Below, piece after piece: positions 10,688-21,081 of a DNA stretch of 64,000 bases. Source of the DNA: Allomyces arbusculus (lineage: Eukaryota; Blastocladiomycota; Blastocladiomycetes; Blastocladiales; Blastocladiaceae); the NCBI GenBank assembly GCA_027604705.1, contig JADHYV010000033.1, positions 1 through 64,000 of the forward strand, read 5' to 3'. The stretch's first letter is position 1, and the number at the start of each line of letters is the position of its first letter. Under the pieces are notes generated by a model. It ran no database searches. It saw only the letters and a program-made list of their open reading frames with translations, and was not told where the DNA came from. Position numbers and translations under genes: made by a program.

Positions 10688-13077
10688 CTACATGTACGAC
10701 GCAATCACATCCGACACATTCTCCGAGACCGTCGACGGCGCGGCCCCAGGCGGCGGCGCGCGCTGACTAGCGACCCTGCCGAGCGGAACATGATCGTCAT
10801 CATCGTCGTCCTCATGATGCCTCGCCAGCGTAGTCACCGCGACCTGCGCCAACGGCGCCTCATCGTCCTCATCCCCGTCCATTGCCGGCGGCGCCACATC
10901 AAACGACGACAATGTCGACGCCCACTGCCGAATCCGGTCGTTCGTTGCGGGCGAATTCGGTTTCACGCCCATCGCCGCCAGCCGCCTCGGATCCATCGGG
11001 TCCCCCTGTTCCTCCCTTGGCGTCGACTGGTCGCCGCCACCGCGCGCGCGCGACCGCGACTTCGACTTGCTCCGCGACGGACTGCGCGACGGGCTCCGTG
11101 CGGCGGCTGCTGCGGCCGACGCCGACCCCGTCGACGACGCGCGCCGCAACCCCGTCGCACCGCCACCGCCGTTGGCGCCGACACTTGTCGCGGGCACGAG
11201 CCGGTCGCCGGTCCGTGGTGGGTCGTTACTGTTCAGCGACCCTTTGCGCGTGCGCATTTCCGGGTGCTGGTCGCGGTACGACCGCGACCGGCGAATCGAG
11301 GCTGGAACCGCAAGGTCCTGCTTGGTGAGCGTGATTAGGGGTTGTAGGCCGCCGCCGACACGGACTGTGGTCCCGGACCGCGTGCTGGCCGAGGGAGCTG
11401 ACCTCAGGTGGCTCGGGCGACGCGTGACGGTGCCTGTGGCCGTGGGCGCGGGCGCCGCGGGACGCGTCAGCGAATTGCCGCGGTGCAACGTCGGCGCGGC
11501 GGCAGCGAGCGGCACGTCGTCGTCGGACGAGGTCGTTGAGACTGTATCGGCCGCGACCGCAGCCACCGGGGTTGGTGCGAGTGCAGCGGGCGCCGCAGCA
11601 GGTGCGCGCGCTGCCGGCGCGCGGCTCGCCACCGCCGGCCGGGAGTCCGCTTCACGCGGCGCGAGCACCGGCAATGCCAGCGGGTCCCTCGGCGGCTCAC
11701 CCGTCTGCGGCGCGAGGGGCACGATACTCGGCACGGCGGGCGTCGTTGCGCCACTGACCCCCGCGGGTGTTGGGACCGCGCCCAGGTACATGGACGGGAT
11801 CGTGACCTGATCCATCAGCTCGGCGGCATCGTGCTGCGCGAACGCGCCCGTATCCGCATCGATATCGGGCCCGCCACTCGCCGCCGTCACAGCGGTTGTG
11901 GCCTTGGACCGCGCCGTGCGCCGCGTGCTCGATCGGCCTGCAGACGTGCTCCCCGTACGCCCCGCCGCGTCGACGACCATCACGGGCCCGAGCGGGATTT
12001 CGTCCGGTGCCAAGGGGCGCGGCGCAGTGGCCGCGTGCGAGTACACCCATTCGCCGTTCTTGCGCTCCATCGGCGCGGGTGCAGGCGTCGGGGTCGACGA
12101 GGGGGTTGGGGCGGGGGAAGTGCCCGCGACCAACGTCGCGGACGACGCAGTCGCCGCGGACCGCACGGTCCCGATACCCGTGGTCGATGGCGGCGCGTTC
12201 CGTTTCTTGGCCCAGAAGGAGGTGCGGTTCGTCGCCTTGACGGCGGCGCGGCGGTCGTTTTCGATAAACGCCGGTAACGTGGGCGCGAACGGGGACGACC
12301 CGTCGATCGCCGACTGCCGCCGGCGCTCCGGGTTCCCGCGGTGGTTGCGGTAGCAGACAAATGCGAACCCGATCAGGAGCAGGAGCGCGATCCCGCCGAC
12401 GATGGCGACCACATAGAGCGGGTAGGTCCCCAAAAAACCGAGCGCAATGGGGGTATCAATTTTCAGGGCCGCCGCCGACGACGGCGCAACGGGTGCCGGG
12501 CACAAGTCGCTCGATTTGGCCGTCGACATGCACACTTCGTTGTTGACGACCAGGGACGTGACGTGCGGCGAGGTCGCCGACGCGCCCGAGTTGGGCGGGA
12601 CGACCAGCGAAAATTGCAGCCCGAATTCCGTTTGCCGTGTGGGCGCCGTCGTCGCGTAGCTGCAATTGAACGCGTTAGTGTTGTGGTCGGCGGTCGAGAC
12701 GCGCGCGCACGACCAGGTGGCCGGCACGTAGACGGGCGTCGGGTCGCGGACCGAGTAGGTCGGCGGGAACGTGATGCTCAGCTGGTAGGCGCCGTTCACG
12801 AACGAGTAGAACTTGGTGCTGCGCCCGGAGACGAGCGCCGTGTAGAGGGACGGCGTCGTCGGGTCGTTGGAAAAGGACACAGCCGAGCAGCAGTCTGTCG
12901 ACGATGAAAAAAGGGGAGTGAGCGGCGTGCTCAAGAGAACACAAGCAAATCACGCCAATGGACGAACGCACCAGCAAGAGCACGCGGAACGGCCGCGGCC
13001 AGCACGGCGAGCACCGTCGCGGCAGCCAGCCAGCCAAGGCCGCGCGCACCAGAGCGCGTGTGCCTTGCGTTGGTCAT
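10688..13077 (-). CDS. Signal-peptide-bearing single-pass membrane protein with a long cytoplasmic tail
   Basis: Two exons (12972-13077 and 10688-12894) give 770 residues. Exon 1 is a classic signal peptide: a basic start, then WLAAATVLAVLAAAVPRALA. The mature part begins DCCSAVSFSND and forms a Cys- and Tyr-containing ectodomain of about 145 residues with N-glycosylation sequons (NCS). One transmembrane helix follows at about residues 183-207 (YVVAIVGGIALLLLIGFAFV), then a basic stop-transfer segment (CYRNHRGNPERRR) and a Ser/Thr/Pro/Ala-rich tail of about 560 residues ending VIASYM. The layout resembles fungal surface sensors of Mid2/Wsc style, but I see no diagnostic domain, so no name is given. 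The 77-bp intron (donor GTGCGT) is phase 1. It is head-to-head with cwc24. Confidence 0.72.
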
Positions 13078-13557
13078 GGTCGGCAGATCGTCTTGGTCTA
13101 ATGGTGCCGTGCAAAGTATCCAGGGGCAGCCCGGCCCGCAGGTGCGGTGTCTTGCGGTGTCGGCAGCAAAAACCGCCGGCAGGAACGTGAGGCTGGCAGC
13201 AGCGCAGTGCAGGCAGTCGGGGCGCTCGGCGCGGGTTGGGTTCGTGGTCGTCGACGTCGTCGTCGATGAATCCTCGGTTCAAGTTCAGTGCTTTCAGCGT
13301 GAGGTTCTTGGGTGGTGGATGTCGACGCCGCGGGGCTCGGCCGCCTGCATTGGGTATGGCGTGGCGTGGCGTCCGTGGCGCTGGTGTAACAAACAGACGA
13401 CGCCTACGTTGCCCTCGCGCTGAAGCGTCTGCTGCCTACCGGCTCGCCACGCGAGCTCGCGGGCTCGCTCGAGCGCAACCTCGCCGTCCGTCGCAATCCG
13501 CGGCGACCCGCGAAGACCGCTCCACACTCTCACCAACCACCCGCCACTGCCCGCATC
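13078..13557. promoter_or_regulatory. Divergent promoter region, membrane protein / cwc24
   Basis: 480 bp between two start codons that point outward. No obvious TATA motif; it probably serves both genes. Confidence 0.5.
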
Positions 13558-14508
13558 ATGTTCAAGAAAGCCGGCGCCGCCGCCAGAAAGAACCTGCGCA
13601 AGCGCGCCGACGCCCCGACGCCGACCGCCACCTCCTCCCCAGCACCCTTCAACCGCAAGCAAAACGGCAGTGACGACGACGACGACACGACCGCCCTCGA
13701 CGCCCTGCGCCCAACCAAGAAGCCGCGTACCGGCGCTGCCGCTGCCGCCGCCGGCGAACCGACGCTCGCGGACCTGTCCAAACTCGTGCGTGCGTCGTCC
13801 AAATCAACGGCCCCGAAATCGACCGCCGACCTACACGTCACCTACGCGAGCTCCACATCGACCTCGGCGCGCGACGACGCGACGCGCACGATCGAGGCCG
13901 ACACGCGCGCCGCACCGGGACGGAGTACCGGCGGGACCGTGGGCCGTGGTGGGAAACCCGTCGGCCCGCAACGTGCGGCGGCGCACTTGCGCGTAACGTG
14001 CCGGTTCGATTACCAACCCGACGTGTGTAAGGACTACAAGCAAACCGGGTTCTGCGGGTATGGCGACTCGTGCATTTACCTGCACGACCGCGGCGATTAC
14101 AAGCAAGGGTGGCAGCTCGATGCCGATTGGGACAAGCAGCAGAAGGAGCGGAAAGCCGCGGCCGAGCGGGCCGCGAAAGAGGCCGATTTCGAAGAGGAGG
14201 TCGTCGAGGAAGTGATCGACGAGGACGACCAATTGCCGTTTGCCTGCTTTATTTGCCGCAATGCCTTTAAGGACCCGATCGTCACCAAGTGCGGGCATTA
14301 CTTTTGCGAGGCCTGTGCGATGAAACGGTACCGCGATAAACAGCCGACGTGCTCCGTGTGTGCGAAACCGACCATGGGGCTCTTCAAGCCCGCCAAGGAC
14401 CTGGTCGCGAAGCTTAAGGAGCGCGAGGCGCGTATGAAGCAGGCCGAGCAGGAAGCGCAAGAGGCACGCGAGCGTGCCCTCGCCGAGCAAATCGGCGATG
14501 ACGAGTGA
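13558..14508 (+). CDS. cwc24: Pre-mRNA splicing factor CWC24 / RNF113 family
   Basis: An intronless frame of 316 residues starting [20 protein letters not shown]. It has the diagnostic pairing of a CCCH zinc finger ([21 protein letters not shown]-x8-C-x5-C-x3-H, about residues 159-178) preceded by the conserved [13 protein letters not shown], and a C3HC4 RING (CFICRNAF...CGHYFC...C, about 230-270). The C-terminus is a charged helix. Cwc24 joins the activated spliceosome and guards the 5' splice site before the first step; the human homologue RNF113A is also a ubiquitin ligase (family knowledge). Length and domain order match the family. All zinc ligands are present. Confidence 0.95.
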   Translation: MFKKAGAAARKNLRKRADAPTPTATSSPAPFNRKQNGSDDDDDTTALDALRPTKKPRTGAAAAAAGEPTLADLSKLVRASSKSTAPKSTADLHVTYASSTSTSARDDATRTIEADTRAAPGRSTGGTVGRGGKPVGPQRAAAHLRVTCRFDYQPDVCKDYKQTGFCGYGDSCIYLHDRGDYKQGWQLDADWDKQQKERKAAAERAAKEADFEEEVVEEVIDEDDQLPFACFICRNAFKDPIVTKCGHYFCEACAMKRYRDKQPTCSVCAKPTMGLFKPAKDLVAKLKEREARMKQAEQEAQEARERALAEQIGDDE

Positions 14509-15987
14509 TGTTTCGTTTGTTTTTGGGTGTGGGGGTCAAAATACAAGCCATTGCATATCGCTTTGATCCTTCTTTTCTTTGGTTGGTCGCACGCCGACCA
14601 CCGCTCTTCGGCGTCAACTTGTGCCTGACAATCAGGCCCACGGCATCAGGCGCACTGACAAAAGAGCCCAAAACAGGAGAGTGATGATGGCGGACAGAAC
14701 GGCCAAAGGACGCAAAACAGGAGAGCGGCGATGGCAGGCAGAACTTCGATTTGGCATCTTGCGTCCACGCAAGCGTGGGCAGCTGAATGCCCGACCACTT
14801 TATTGCTCAGAACTGTCGTGACAGCGGACATGTCGCGCATTGCAACGGCAAAAATCGCGCGCGCGCTGGTAACGGCACTCTAATGGACAGAATATTGTAT
14901 TCATTGGTGTCGCAATTTTCAGTGCTGATACTAGGTCACAGAAAATGGTCGCCCAAATCAGCGCGAGCCCGAGCATGATAATGCATCCACCAATTTGATT
15001 CCAAGACTCGTGGCTCACCTCCCACGGAATATGCGCCTAGTCCTGAGCCATGCTATAAATGCGGCGTTTCTCGCCGGCTTCTTGGCACAATGGTTTCGTG
15101 GTCCATCGATTATCCGGTGGTGCGGATCAAACGTGAACGGGATCCCCGAAACCAATTAGCACGATACCGAGCAGCAGGTAATAATAACTGCGGAAACCAA
15201 CGCATCACGGTGTTATTGTCCGCGGAGATGGCGCTTTGCATATTTATCGGGCCAGGCCGACTGGAGACATGCTCTGGCTGCCTCCATGGTTTTGTTACAA
15301 GGGCCCACACATCCTCAAGGCACCAAAAGCGACTGGGTACCGGCCTGATCCGTTCTTGGTAATGTCCGGCACGATTCTGATCCTGAATTTGCCGAGGCGG
15401 CGCGCATCATCATTGGGAGGCATGCATCGGCCGCATTCAAGAACATCATAGTTCAGATGCATGTTTTCAGCCTCTACAGATTTTGAGACTCCCTTGACGA
15501 CGAAAGAAATGTTTGCGTGCAACTGATTCAACTAATCGGGAGCAAAAAGTCGCGTCGTCTGGGGTGACGGCCGGCCGGTCCGCTTGCCAGGTCTCAGTTG
15601 CACGTCATGGTCTGTGCTCTGGGGGGGGGGGGTGAGCATTCATGGGATCCTCCCGCGCACCACGACACTTCGTGTGGTTGGTTGCGCCGGCTAGTCAGAC
15701 GGCTTATGCTGCCCTCGTCTGCAGAGCATGCTTCCTTTGTTTTTGCTCACTCCTACGGTCTTGAGACTGTTTTTCGGTTCTTATGAAGCGAAAGTCGCCG
15801 CCATGGACGTGTTGAGCCTCGATTCTGTGGCGGATCTCACCCACTGTTTGGGCCAGGCCCTATTCACGGCGAAAAGGTAACGGGCTGCGCCAGAATTTTT
15901 GGGCGCGCTTGATGGGTGGAGAAAACTTGTTCGGCTGGGCGGCAGCAATTGAAATGCTGGCAAGTTAACTCTCCATCAATCAATCAA
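14509..15987. other. Long convergent intergenic region, AT-richer
   Basis: About 1.5 kb with lower GC than the genes around it. It contains a short tandem duplication (CAAAACAGGAGAG...GATGGC...CAGAAC at about 14670-14703 and again at 14714-14747) and a G12 run at about 15621-15632. Frames here are short and lack codon bias or recognisable motifs. It may hold decayed sequence, but I cannot assign any element. Confidence 0.4.
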
Positions 15988-17193
15988 TCAATACATGATG
16001 CTCGCCGTGGCGCTATCGGCCCACTCCTGGTTCACGGCGCGAATATCAGCGTAGATCTTACCGTACACAGAATCGCGCGGGAAGTCGCGCAGCAAATTGG
16101 AGCGGAATGGGTTCAGTGTCGGCGCGTCAAAGTTGTACCTGAAACAGGCCGACCACGCCAGGTCGGACCAGTCGCGCGTGCTCTCGTCGGTCACGAAGAT
16201 TGGGACCCGCAAGTGCTTGGTGAGTTGGTGGACAAGGTAGTGGTCGGCCGCGTGCATGACAGAGTGCAGGAACAGGTGCTGCGCGTGGAACGCGTCGAGC
16301 CCGAGTGGGTGCGTGTGCTCGATGGTCGAGTTGAGCGCGACCCACAGATAGTGCGCAAACGGGACCAGGTCCTTGAACACGAACACGCCGGCGTGCGTGA
16401 AGTCGGCCCAGTTGAGCGTCTCGGCGAGCAGCGACGGCCGCGTGACGGGGTTCAGCACATACCAGCCGGTCTTGGGGATAGGGCTGAAGTCGCTGTGCAG
16501 CACCATGTCGTGCACCCCGCGCGTGATTTCGAGCGACGGGTAGAGCGCCTCGATCTGGTCCTCTTCGATCTTGCGCATGACGGTGTTGCCGACCATGTGC
16601 AGCTTGGTGTGCAGCGAGGTGACGACGTAGGTGTGCAGCGCCGCGAGCATCACCGCCGGGTTGGTCGTGCGCGCGCCGTTGACAGTGAAATCGAGCATCG
16701 TCGCAGCTGCCATGTCAAGGTACCCGGTGCGCGGGTCGACGGCCGTGGGCAGGGCAAACCGGCCGCGAAAAGATCGAAATGCTTGCGTGATGCCGCGGCG
16801 CACCATTTGCACGCGGCAGTGGTCGACGCCAATGACGTACTCGCCGTCGTGGTCGCCCTTGCGCACGAGCATAATCACAGACGAGTGGAAAATGAACCGG
16901 AACACGTCGGCCTCGGTCGGGCTGCGATGCGTAAAAAAAGTTCCAAGCACGGCGAGGAGAATGCGGAACGGCCATAGGAGAACGTAGACCGTCGACTGCC
17001 AGATGAGAAACTTGGTGCGCTCGGCGGCGCGATGAGAAGCGCGATCGGGCGCGCCATTGTAGTCGAGCTCGTAGGAATTACCCATGGCCTGAACCAGCGC
17101 GTCGAGTGCGCGGGTGGATGAGGTGGGTAAGCATGAGCCGAGCTCGGTCGCGGCAGCGGCGGTGCGCGGAGCCAGCAGGTTGGTCGTGGCCAT
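15988..17193 (-). CDS. Uncharacterised 401-residue protein with an N-terminal membrane segment
   Basis: A single uninterrupted frame from a true ATG (MATTNLLAPRT) to a stop. One strongly hydrophobic segment at about residues 65-88 (LIWQSTVYVLLWPFRILLAV) could be a membrane anchor. The C-terminal half is rich in His, Trp and aromatic residues (HTHPLGLDAFHAQHLFLH then SVMHAADHYL), a pattern that could hold metal, though I cannot match it to a known family. Other landmarks are VDHCRVQMVRRGITQAF and LPTAVDPRTGYLDMAAAT. Codon bias and length support a real gene. Function is not assigned. Confidence 0.68.
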   Translation of the reverse strand: MATTNLLAPRTAAAATELGSCLPTSSTRALDALVQAMGNSYELDYNGAPDRASHRAAERTKFLIWQSTVYVLLWPFRILLAVLGTFFTHRSPTEADVFRFIFHSSVIMLVRKGDHDGEYVIGVDHCRVQMVRRGITQAFRSFRGRFALPTAVDPRTGYLDMAAATMLDFTVNGARTTNPAVMLAALHTYVVTSLHTKLHMVGNTVMRKIEEDQIEALYPSLEITRGVHDMVLHSDFSPIPKTGWYVLNPVTRPSLLAETLNWADFTHAGVFVFKDLVPFAHYLWVALNSTIEHTHPLGLDAFHAQHLFLHSVMHAADHYLVHQLTKHLRVPIFVTDESTRDWSDLAWSACFRYNFDAPTLNPFRSNLLRDFPRDSVYGKIYADIRAVNQEWADSATASIMY

Positions 17194-17729
17194 GATATTG
17201 GCGAATGGCGACGTGGTGATGCAGGCGACGGTGTGTGCGGTGGACTCGGGATGGCTCGGCTCAGTTGCTGCCCGCCACGGGGACGGTTAGGCGACCGGGT
17301 GAGGGCCCTGCCCCCCCCCCCCCCCCCCATAGCACGCCGGTCGGCGAGGCGAAGGACGGCGGTGCGAGCGCGCGGTGGGTCGGCGTCCGCCGGCGGCTGT
17401 GGCGCGTTCGACGTCAGGTCGATCCGGGGGCCGGTGGGTGGCATGTCTCACCGGCACCCGTTGGCGGGCCGCCGCCTCCACGAGGGACGAGCCGCCGATC
17501 GTGACAGGCCGGCGCGTCGTTTGGCCTTGAAGACTTGGACGCTCGTGCTGCAGCCGGCACCGAGGGCCAGCGAGGATCTGCACCGAGCACGGCTGCGCGC
17601 CCCTGCCGTCCTGCCCGCACCCAACTCGCCGCAAACCAGCGCCCGCACGCAACAGCACCTCCTCGACCCAGCCGCCGCCCAGTCCCTTCGTCCTGCCCGC
17701 CCGCGCCTCCCGCCGGTCCCGCCGCCGCC
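17194..17729. promoter_or_regulatory. Divergent promoter region with an 18-bp poly-C run
   Basis: Lies between the 401-residue gene (leftward) and the WD40 gene (rightward). It has 18 consecutive C at about 17311-17328. No TATA box is evident. Confidence 0.5.
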
Positions 17730-20339
17730 ATGGCCGAATGCTACAAGATTCTGCAGGACCTCGAGGCCGCGCGCGCACGGCTCGACACGCAGTTCCTCGC
17801 GCACCTCTTCCGCGACTTTTCGCCCACCACCTCGCCGCACGTCCGTCAAGCACTGCTCGCCGTCGCCGGCCAGTACGCGTCCGTAGGCGACACGCGGCAC
17901 GGCGGCGGGATTCGCTCACACTACCCGCACGCGGCCGTCGACGCGGCGACACTCGACCTGCGCCCGGCCTACCACCAGTTTGCCGACTGGCTGTTCGGCT
18001 GGTCGGTCGGCGAATCGGCCGCACGTGCGGGAACCGCCGACTCGACTCCGGACGCCAGTGCCGGCAGCAACGCAACGGGCACCGACCGACTCGCCGTGCA
18101 CCGCGTTCCGCGCGACATGGATCTCGCGGAACCCGCCGAACGGCTCGAGTGCATGCGTATTCTCGAAACGTTCCAGACGCAGTACTCACTCGGCGTGCGG
18201 TACCTGCGCCGCGCGGCGGTTGCGATCGAGGAGCGCATGCCACTGATTGGCAAGAATATCGCACAAGTCGCGCTGGCCGAAGAGGCGGCGACCGACCGCG
18301 ACGACGAGCGCGCCGTCTGGGGGAACGTTGCGCCTTCGGCGACCGATGCGGCCGCGGGCACAGCCGGGACAAAGGGTAACGACGGGAAACCGGCCCAGCC
18401 GCACGCGCCGGCCCAGTCGGCACCGCAGGACATATCGCGCCCGTTGCCCGCGGCCGCAGCGACGGAAGCGACCAATATGACGATGATTGACGACACGTCG
18501 AGCGATCTGCAGGAGTTGCTGCGCAACGTCGAGGAGACGCTGCAGGCCAATGGCGCCGACACGCCCACAGCACTGCCCAACTCACGCCCGCCCACGCACC
18601 GCCGCACGTCGCTGAAACCCGTGATTCCGCCGCCGTCAAGACGTGGGTCGATCAAATCCGGTGCGCCCGCGCCGGGAATCCCGCCGCTCCCGCCACCGCC
18701 CATCAAGTTGTCCGGACGCCACGGGTCTATTATTGGTGGGAAACCGCCCGGACCACCGGGGCCGCCGGGTGGCATGTCCAGACGTGGTTCGCTTGCTGGC
18801 GCGGGTGGATCTCGATCAGGCGCGGCAGGGAACCCGAGCACCATGGCGGCGGCTGTCGCTGCGGCTGCCGCTGCTTCCGGTGGTGATCAAGCGGCGATAC
18901 CAACCACACCCAAGTCACCGCCAGATTCGAAACCCGCGTCCGCGGCCGGACGTCGACACGGGTCTGGGAGCGGGTCGCAGTCGGCGTCGGCCACGGGCAG
19001 GCGCGCGAAACCCGCGGCCGCGCCGTCGCAGCTGTCGGACGACGAGATCCGCAAGCAAGATCTCGACATGCTCTTCATGCACGTGTCCGAGTCGGTCGAC
19101 CTGCACCTGGCCTGTGTCGTGAGCTGCCTGGTCGTGATCACGCTCGCCGAACTCACGGAGAACAAGCCGCTCTACATCAAGTTCACGGCGCACGTCTACG
19201 AAACGTGCACGAGTCTCGTGGCCACGGCGTTGCGCACGCTCGGCGAACTGATTCGGCGGTCGTTGCCCAACGAGCCCGTCGTCGCGGCGCAGTTGCGCGA
19301 CTTGCACGAGTTTGCCGCACTCATGCAGCAGGTGCTCAAGTCGCGCACTTACTCGTCGTCGGACCGGCACTACCTGATCCTGTCGCGGTTCACGGCCAAA
19401 TTCGCCGTCCTGCACGCCCTGTTTGCCGGGTGCGACGTGTTCCTGTTCCCGCAATTCGTGCCCGCACACCGCGACGGCGTCAAGTCCGTCTGCCAGACGT
19501 CGTTTGACCCGAACCTGTGGCTCACGGGCGGGTATGACTGTAAAGTGCGCATCTGGGATGTGGCCGACAAGCAGTGTCTCGCGCAACTTGCCGGGCACAA
19601 GTCGATTGTCACGGACGTGCGGTTCGTGAAATCCGACGCCTACATTGTCTCAGCGTCGTTCGACAAGACGATCAAGATCTGGAACGCGCAGACGGCGACC
19701 TGCGAGCGCACGCTCACGGGCCACGCCGACAGCATCACGACGTGCGACGTGTCCCCGGACGGACGCTACATTGTTTCTGGGTCGCTCGATATGACGCTGC
19801 GGCTCTGGGACTGGGCGTCGGGCGAGTGCCTGTCGGTCGTGAAAAAGCACGCGCGGTACATCAAGGCCGCCAAGTTCAGCGTCGACGGGCGGTACATTGC
19901 CTCGGCGGGACTCGACCGCCGCGTCTACCTGTGGGACGTGAAGATTTTGGCCTATTCGAAGAACGTGTCGCACGTGAGGTGCATCGAGGCACACGACGAC
20001 GCAATTTTGGCCATGGACATGCAGCGGCCGAACGTGCTCGTCACCGTCTCACGCGACCAGTCGGTCAAGCTCTGGGATTACATGACCGGGCACTGCATTT
20101 ACGGGATCAGTCTGAGTCCGGCGTGGGGGTGCACAGTCGCGTTTGGGTTTGACGGCGAGCTGTTTGCCGTCGGGTGCTTTGATAATTCTGTGCATGTGTT
20201 TCGCACCAAGACGGGCGAGCGCGTGCGGCTGATCAAGGTGCTCAATATGGGCGTGCTCACGGTCAAGTTCCCGTCGCAGCACTACGACTTTATTCTGTGC
20301 GGGTCGTCAGAAGGGTTTGTGCAGAAGATTCCGCTGTGA
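17730..20339 (+). CDS. WD40-repeat protein with an N-terminal helical region
   Basis: An intronless frame of 869 residues. The ATG at 17730 has a strong GCCGCCGCC context; the frame is open upstream but without a better start. Residues 1-200 are predicted helical (MAECYKILQDLEAARARLDT). Residues 200-420 are low-complexity Pro/Gly/Ser. About 430-560 is a second helical domain (LDMLFMHVSESVDLHLACVV, ALMQQVLKSRTYSSSDRHYL). The C-terminal ~300 residues hold about seven WD40 blades with typical GH...WD spacing, such as LTGGYDCKVRIWDV, VSASFDKTIKIWNA, VSGSLDMTLRLWDW, ASAGLDRRVYLWDV and VSRDQSVKLWDY. This should form a beta-propeller scaffold. I cannot name an orthologue. Confidence 0.85.
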   Translation: MAECYKILQDLEAARARLDTQFLAHLFRDFSPTTSPHVRQALLAVAGQYASVGDTRHGGGIRSHYPHAAVDAATLDLRPAYHQFADWLFGWSVGESAARAGTADSTPDASAGSNATGTDRLAVHRVPRDMDLAEPAERLECMRILETFQTQYSLGVRYLRRAAVAIEERMPLIGKNIAQVALAEEAATDRDDERAVWGNVAPSATDAAAGTAGTKGNDGKPAQPHAPAQSAPQDISRPLPAAAATEATNMTMIDDTSSDLQELLRNVEETLQANGADTPTALPNSRPPTHRRTSLKPVIPPPSRRGSIKSGAPAPGIPPLPPPPIKLSGRHGSIIGGKPPGPPGPPGGMSRRGSLAGAGGSRSGAAGNPSTMAAAVAAAAAASGGDQAAIPTTPKSPPDSKPASAAGRRHGSGSGSQSASATGRRAKPAAAPSQLSDDEIRKQDLDMLFMHVSESVDLHLACVVSCLVVITLAELTENKPLYIKFTAHVYETCTSLVATALRTLGELIRRSLPNEPVVAAQLRDLHEFAALMQQVLKSRTYSSSDRHYLILSRFTAKFAVLHALFAGCDVFLFPQFVPAHRDGVKSVCQTSFDPNLWLTGGYDCKVRIWDVADKQCLAQLAGHKSIVTDVRFVKSDAYIVSASFDKTIKIWNAQTATCERTLTGHADSITTCDVSPDGRYIVSGSLDMTLRLWDWASGECLSVVKKHARYIKAAKFSVDGRYIASAGLDRRVYLWDVKILAYSKNVSHVRCIEAHDDAILAMDMQRPNVLVTVSRDQSVKLWDYMTGHCIYGISLSPAWGCTVAFGFDGELFAVGCFDNSVHVFRTKTGERVRLIKVLNMGVLTVKFPSQHYDFILCGSSEGFVQKIPL

Positions 20340-21081
20340 CGATGATGACTTGCGAATTGGGTGGACTGGAAGAGGCATGCGGTTTTGACTCATTTTATTC
20401 ACCATTGCCGTGTTGTGACAAATGCACAAGACTCTCGATTGGTCGATGCACTCCGTCCAGGATAGCGCTAACCGCTGCATCAATGTTGCAGCGCGTTGCA
20501 ATCGCACTCAGAACCGATACGCGCCGTCGCTGGAGGTTGCAGATACGACCGCGGCGGCCACGACGCGAGCCGCCCTGGATCATTCTTGAATCAGTCGCAC
20601 GACAGCCATAGAAACCAATCCCCGCGAACCAACCTGAGCAATTTCACGGCCGCCGTGGAACCAACCCGCGGTAAACTCAGCGCGAACCCGCCTGGGCCGT
20701 TCTTGTCTGAATTCCACGGCAGCCGCGGATCAGCAACGTGGAATCAAAAAAGAATGGACTGACCAAAAATGCCCAAGTGGGGACGAGTGGGGAAGCTGCG
20801 GGAAGGTGGGGAAACGAGGGGAAGGTGCATTGATGGAGGCCTGATCTGGACAACCACCCTGCCTCAAACTCCCCTGAATCGCACTTCACGCTCCAACGCC
20901 GCGTGTAGAAACTAAATATCTGGCAGCTCGCTTCGATTGTGGAGGGGCGACTTCAAATTGCGATATGGAACTGGGATAGTGAGATTTCTAGCCGTTGTTG
21001 CCGATTTCTATTGTTACAAGTGTGCGCAAGATCGGATCCAGTCCACTCTCGTCCTCAAACGGCCAGTCCCAATTATTCCAA
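20340..21081. other. Convergent intergenic gap
   Basis: 742 bp between two 3' ends, AT-richer than the genes. I see only short unbiased frames and no repeat. Confidence 0.4.

Noticed and set aside
14509-15987. Transposon remnant in the AT-richer gap
   Set aside because: No terminal repeats, target-site duplication or transposase/reverse-transcriptase motifs could be seen.
17287-18639. Minus-strand Arg-rich frame over the WD40 gene start
   Set aside because: Composition typical of antisense to a GC-rich coding exon; it overlaps a convincing plus-strand gene.
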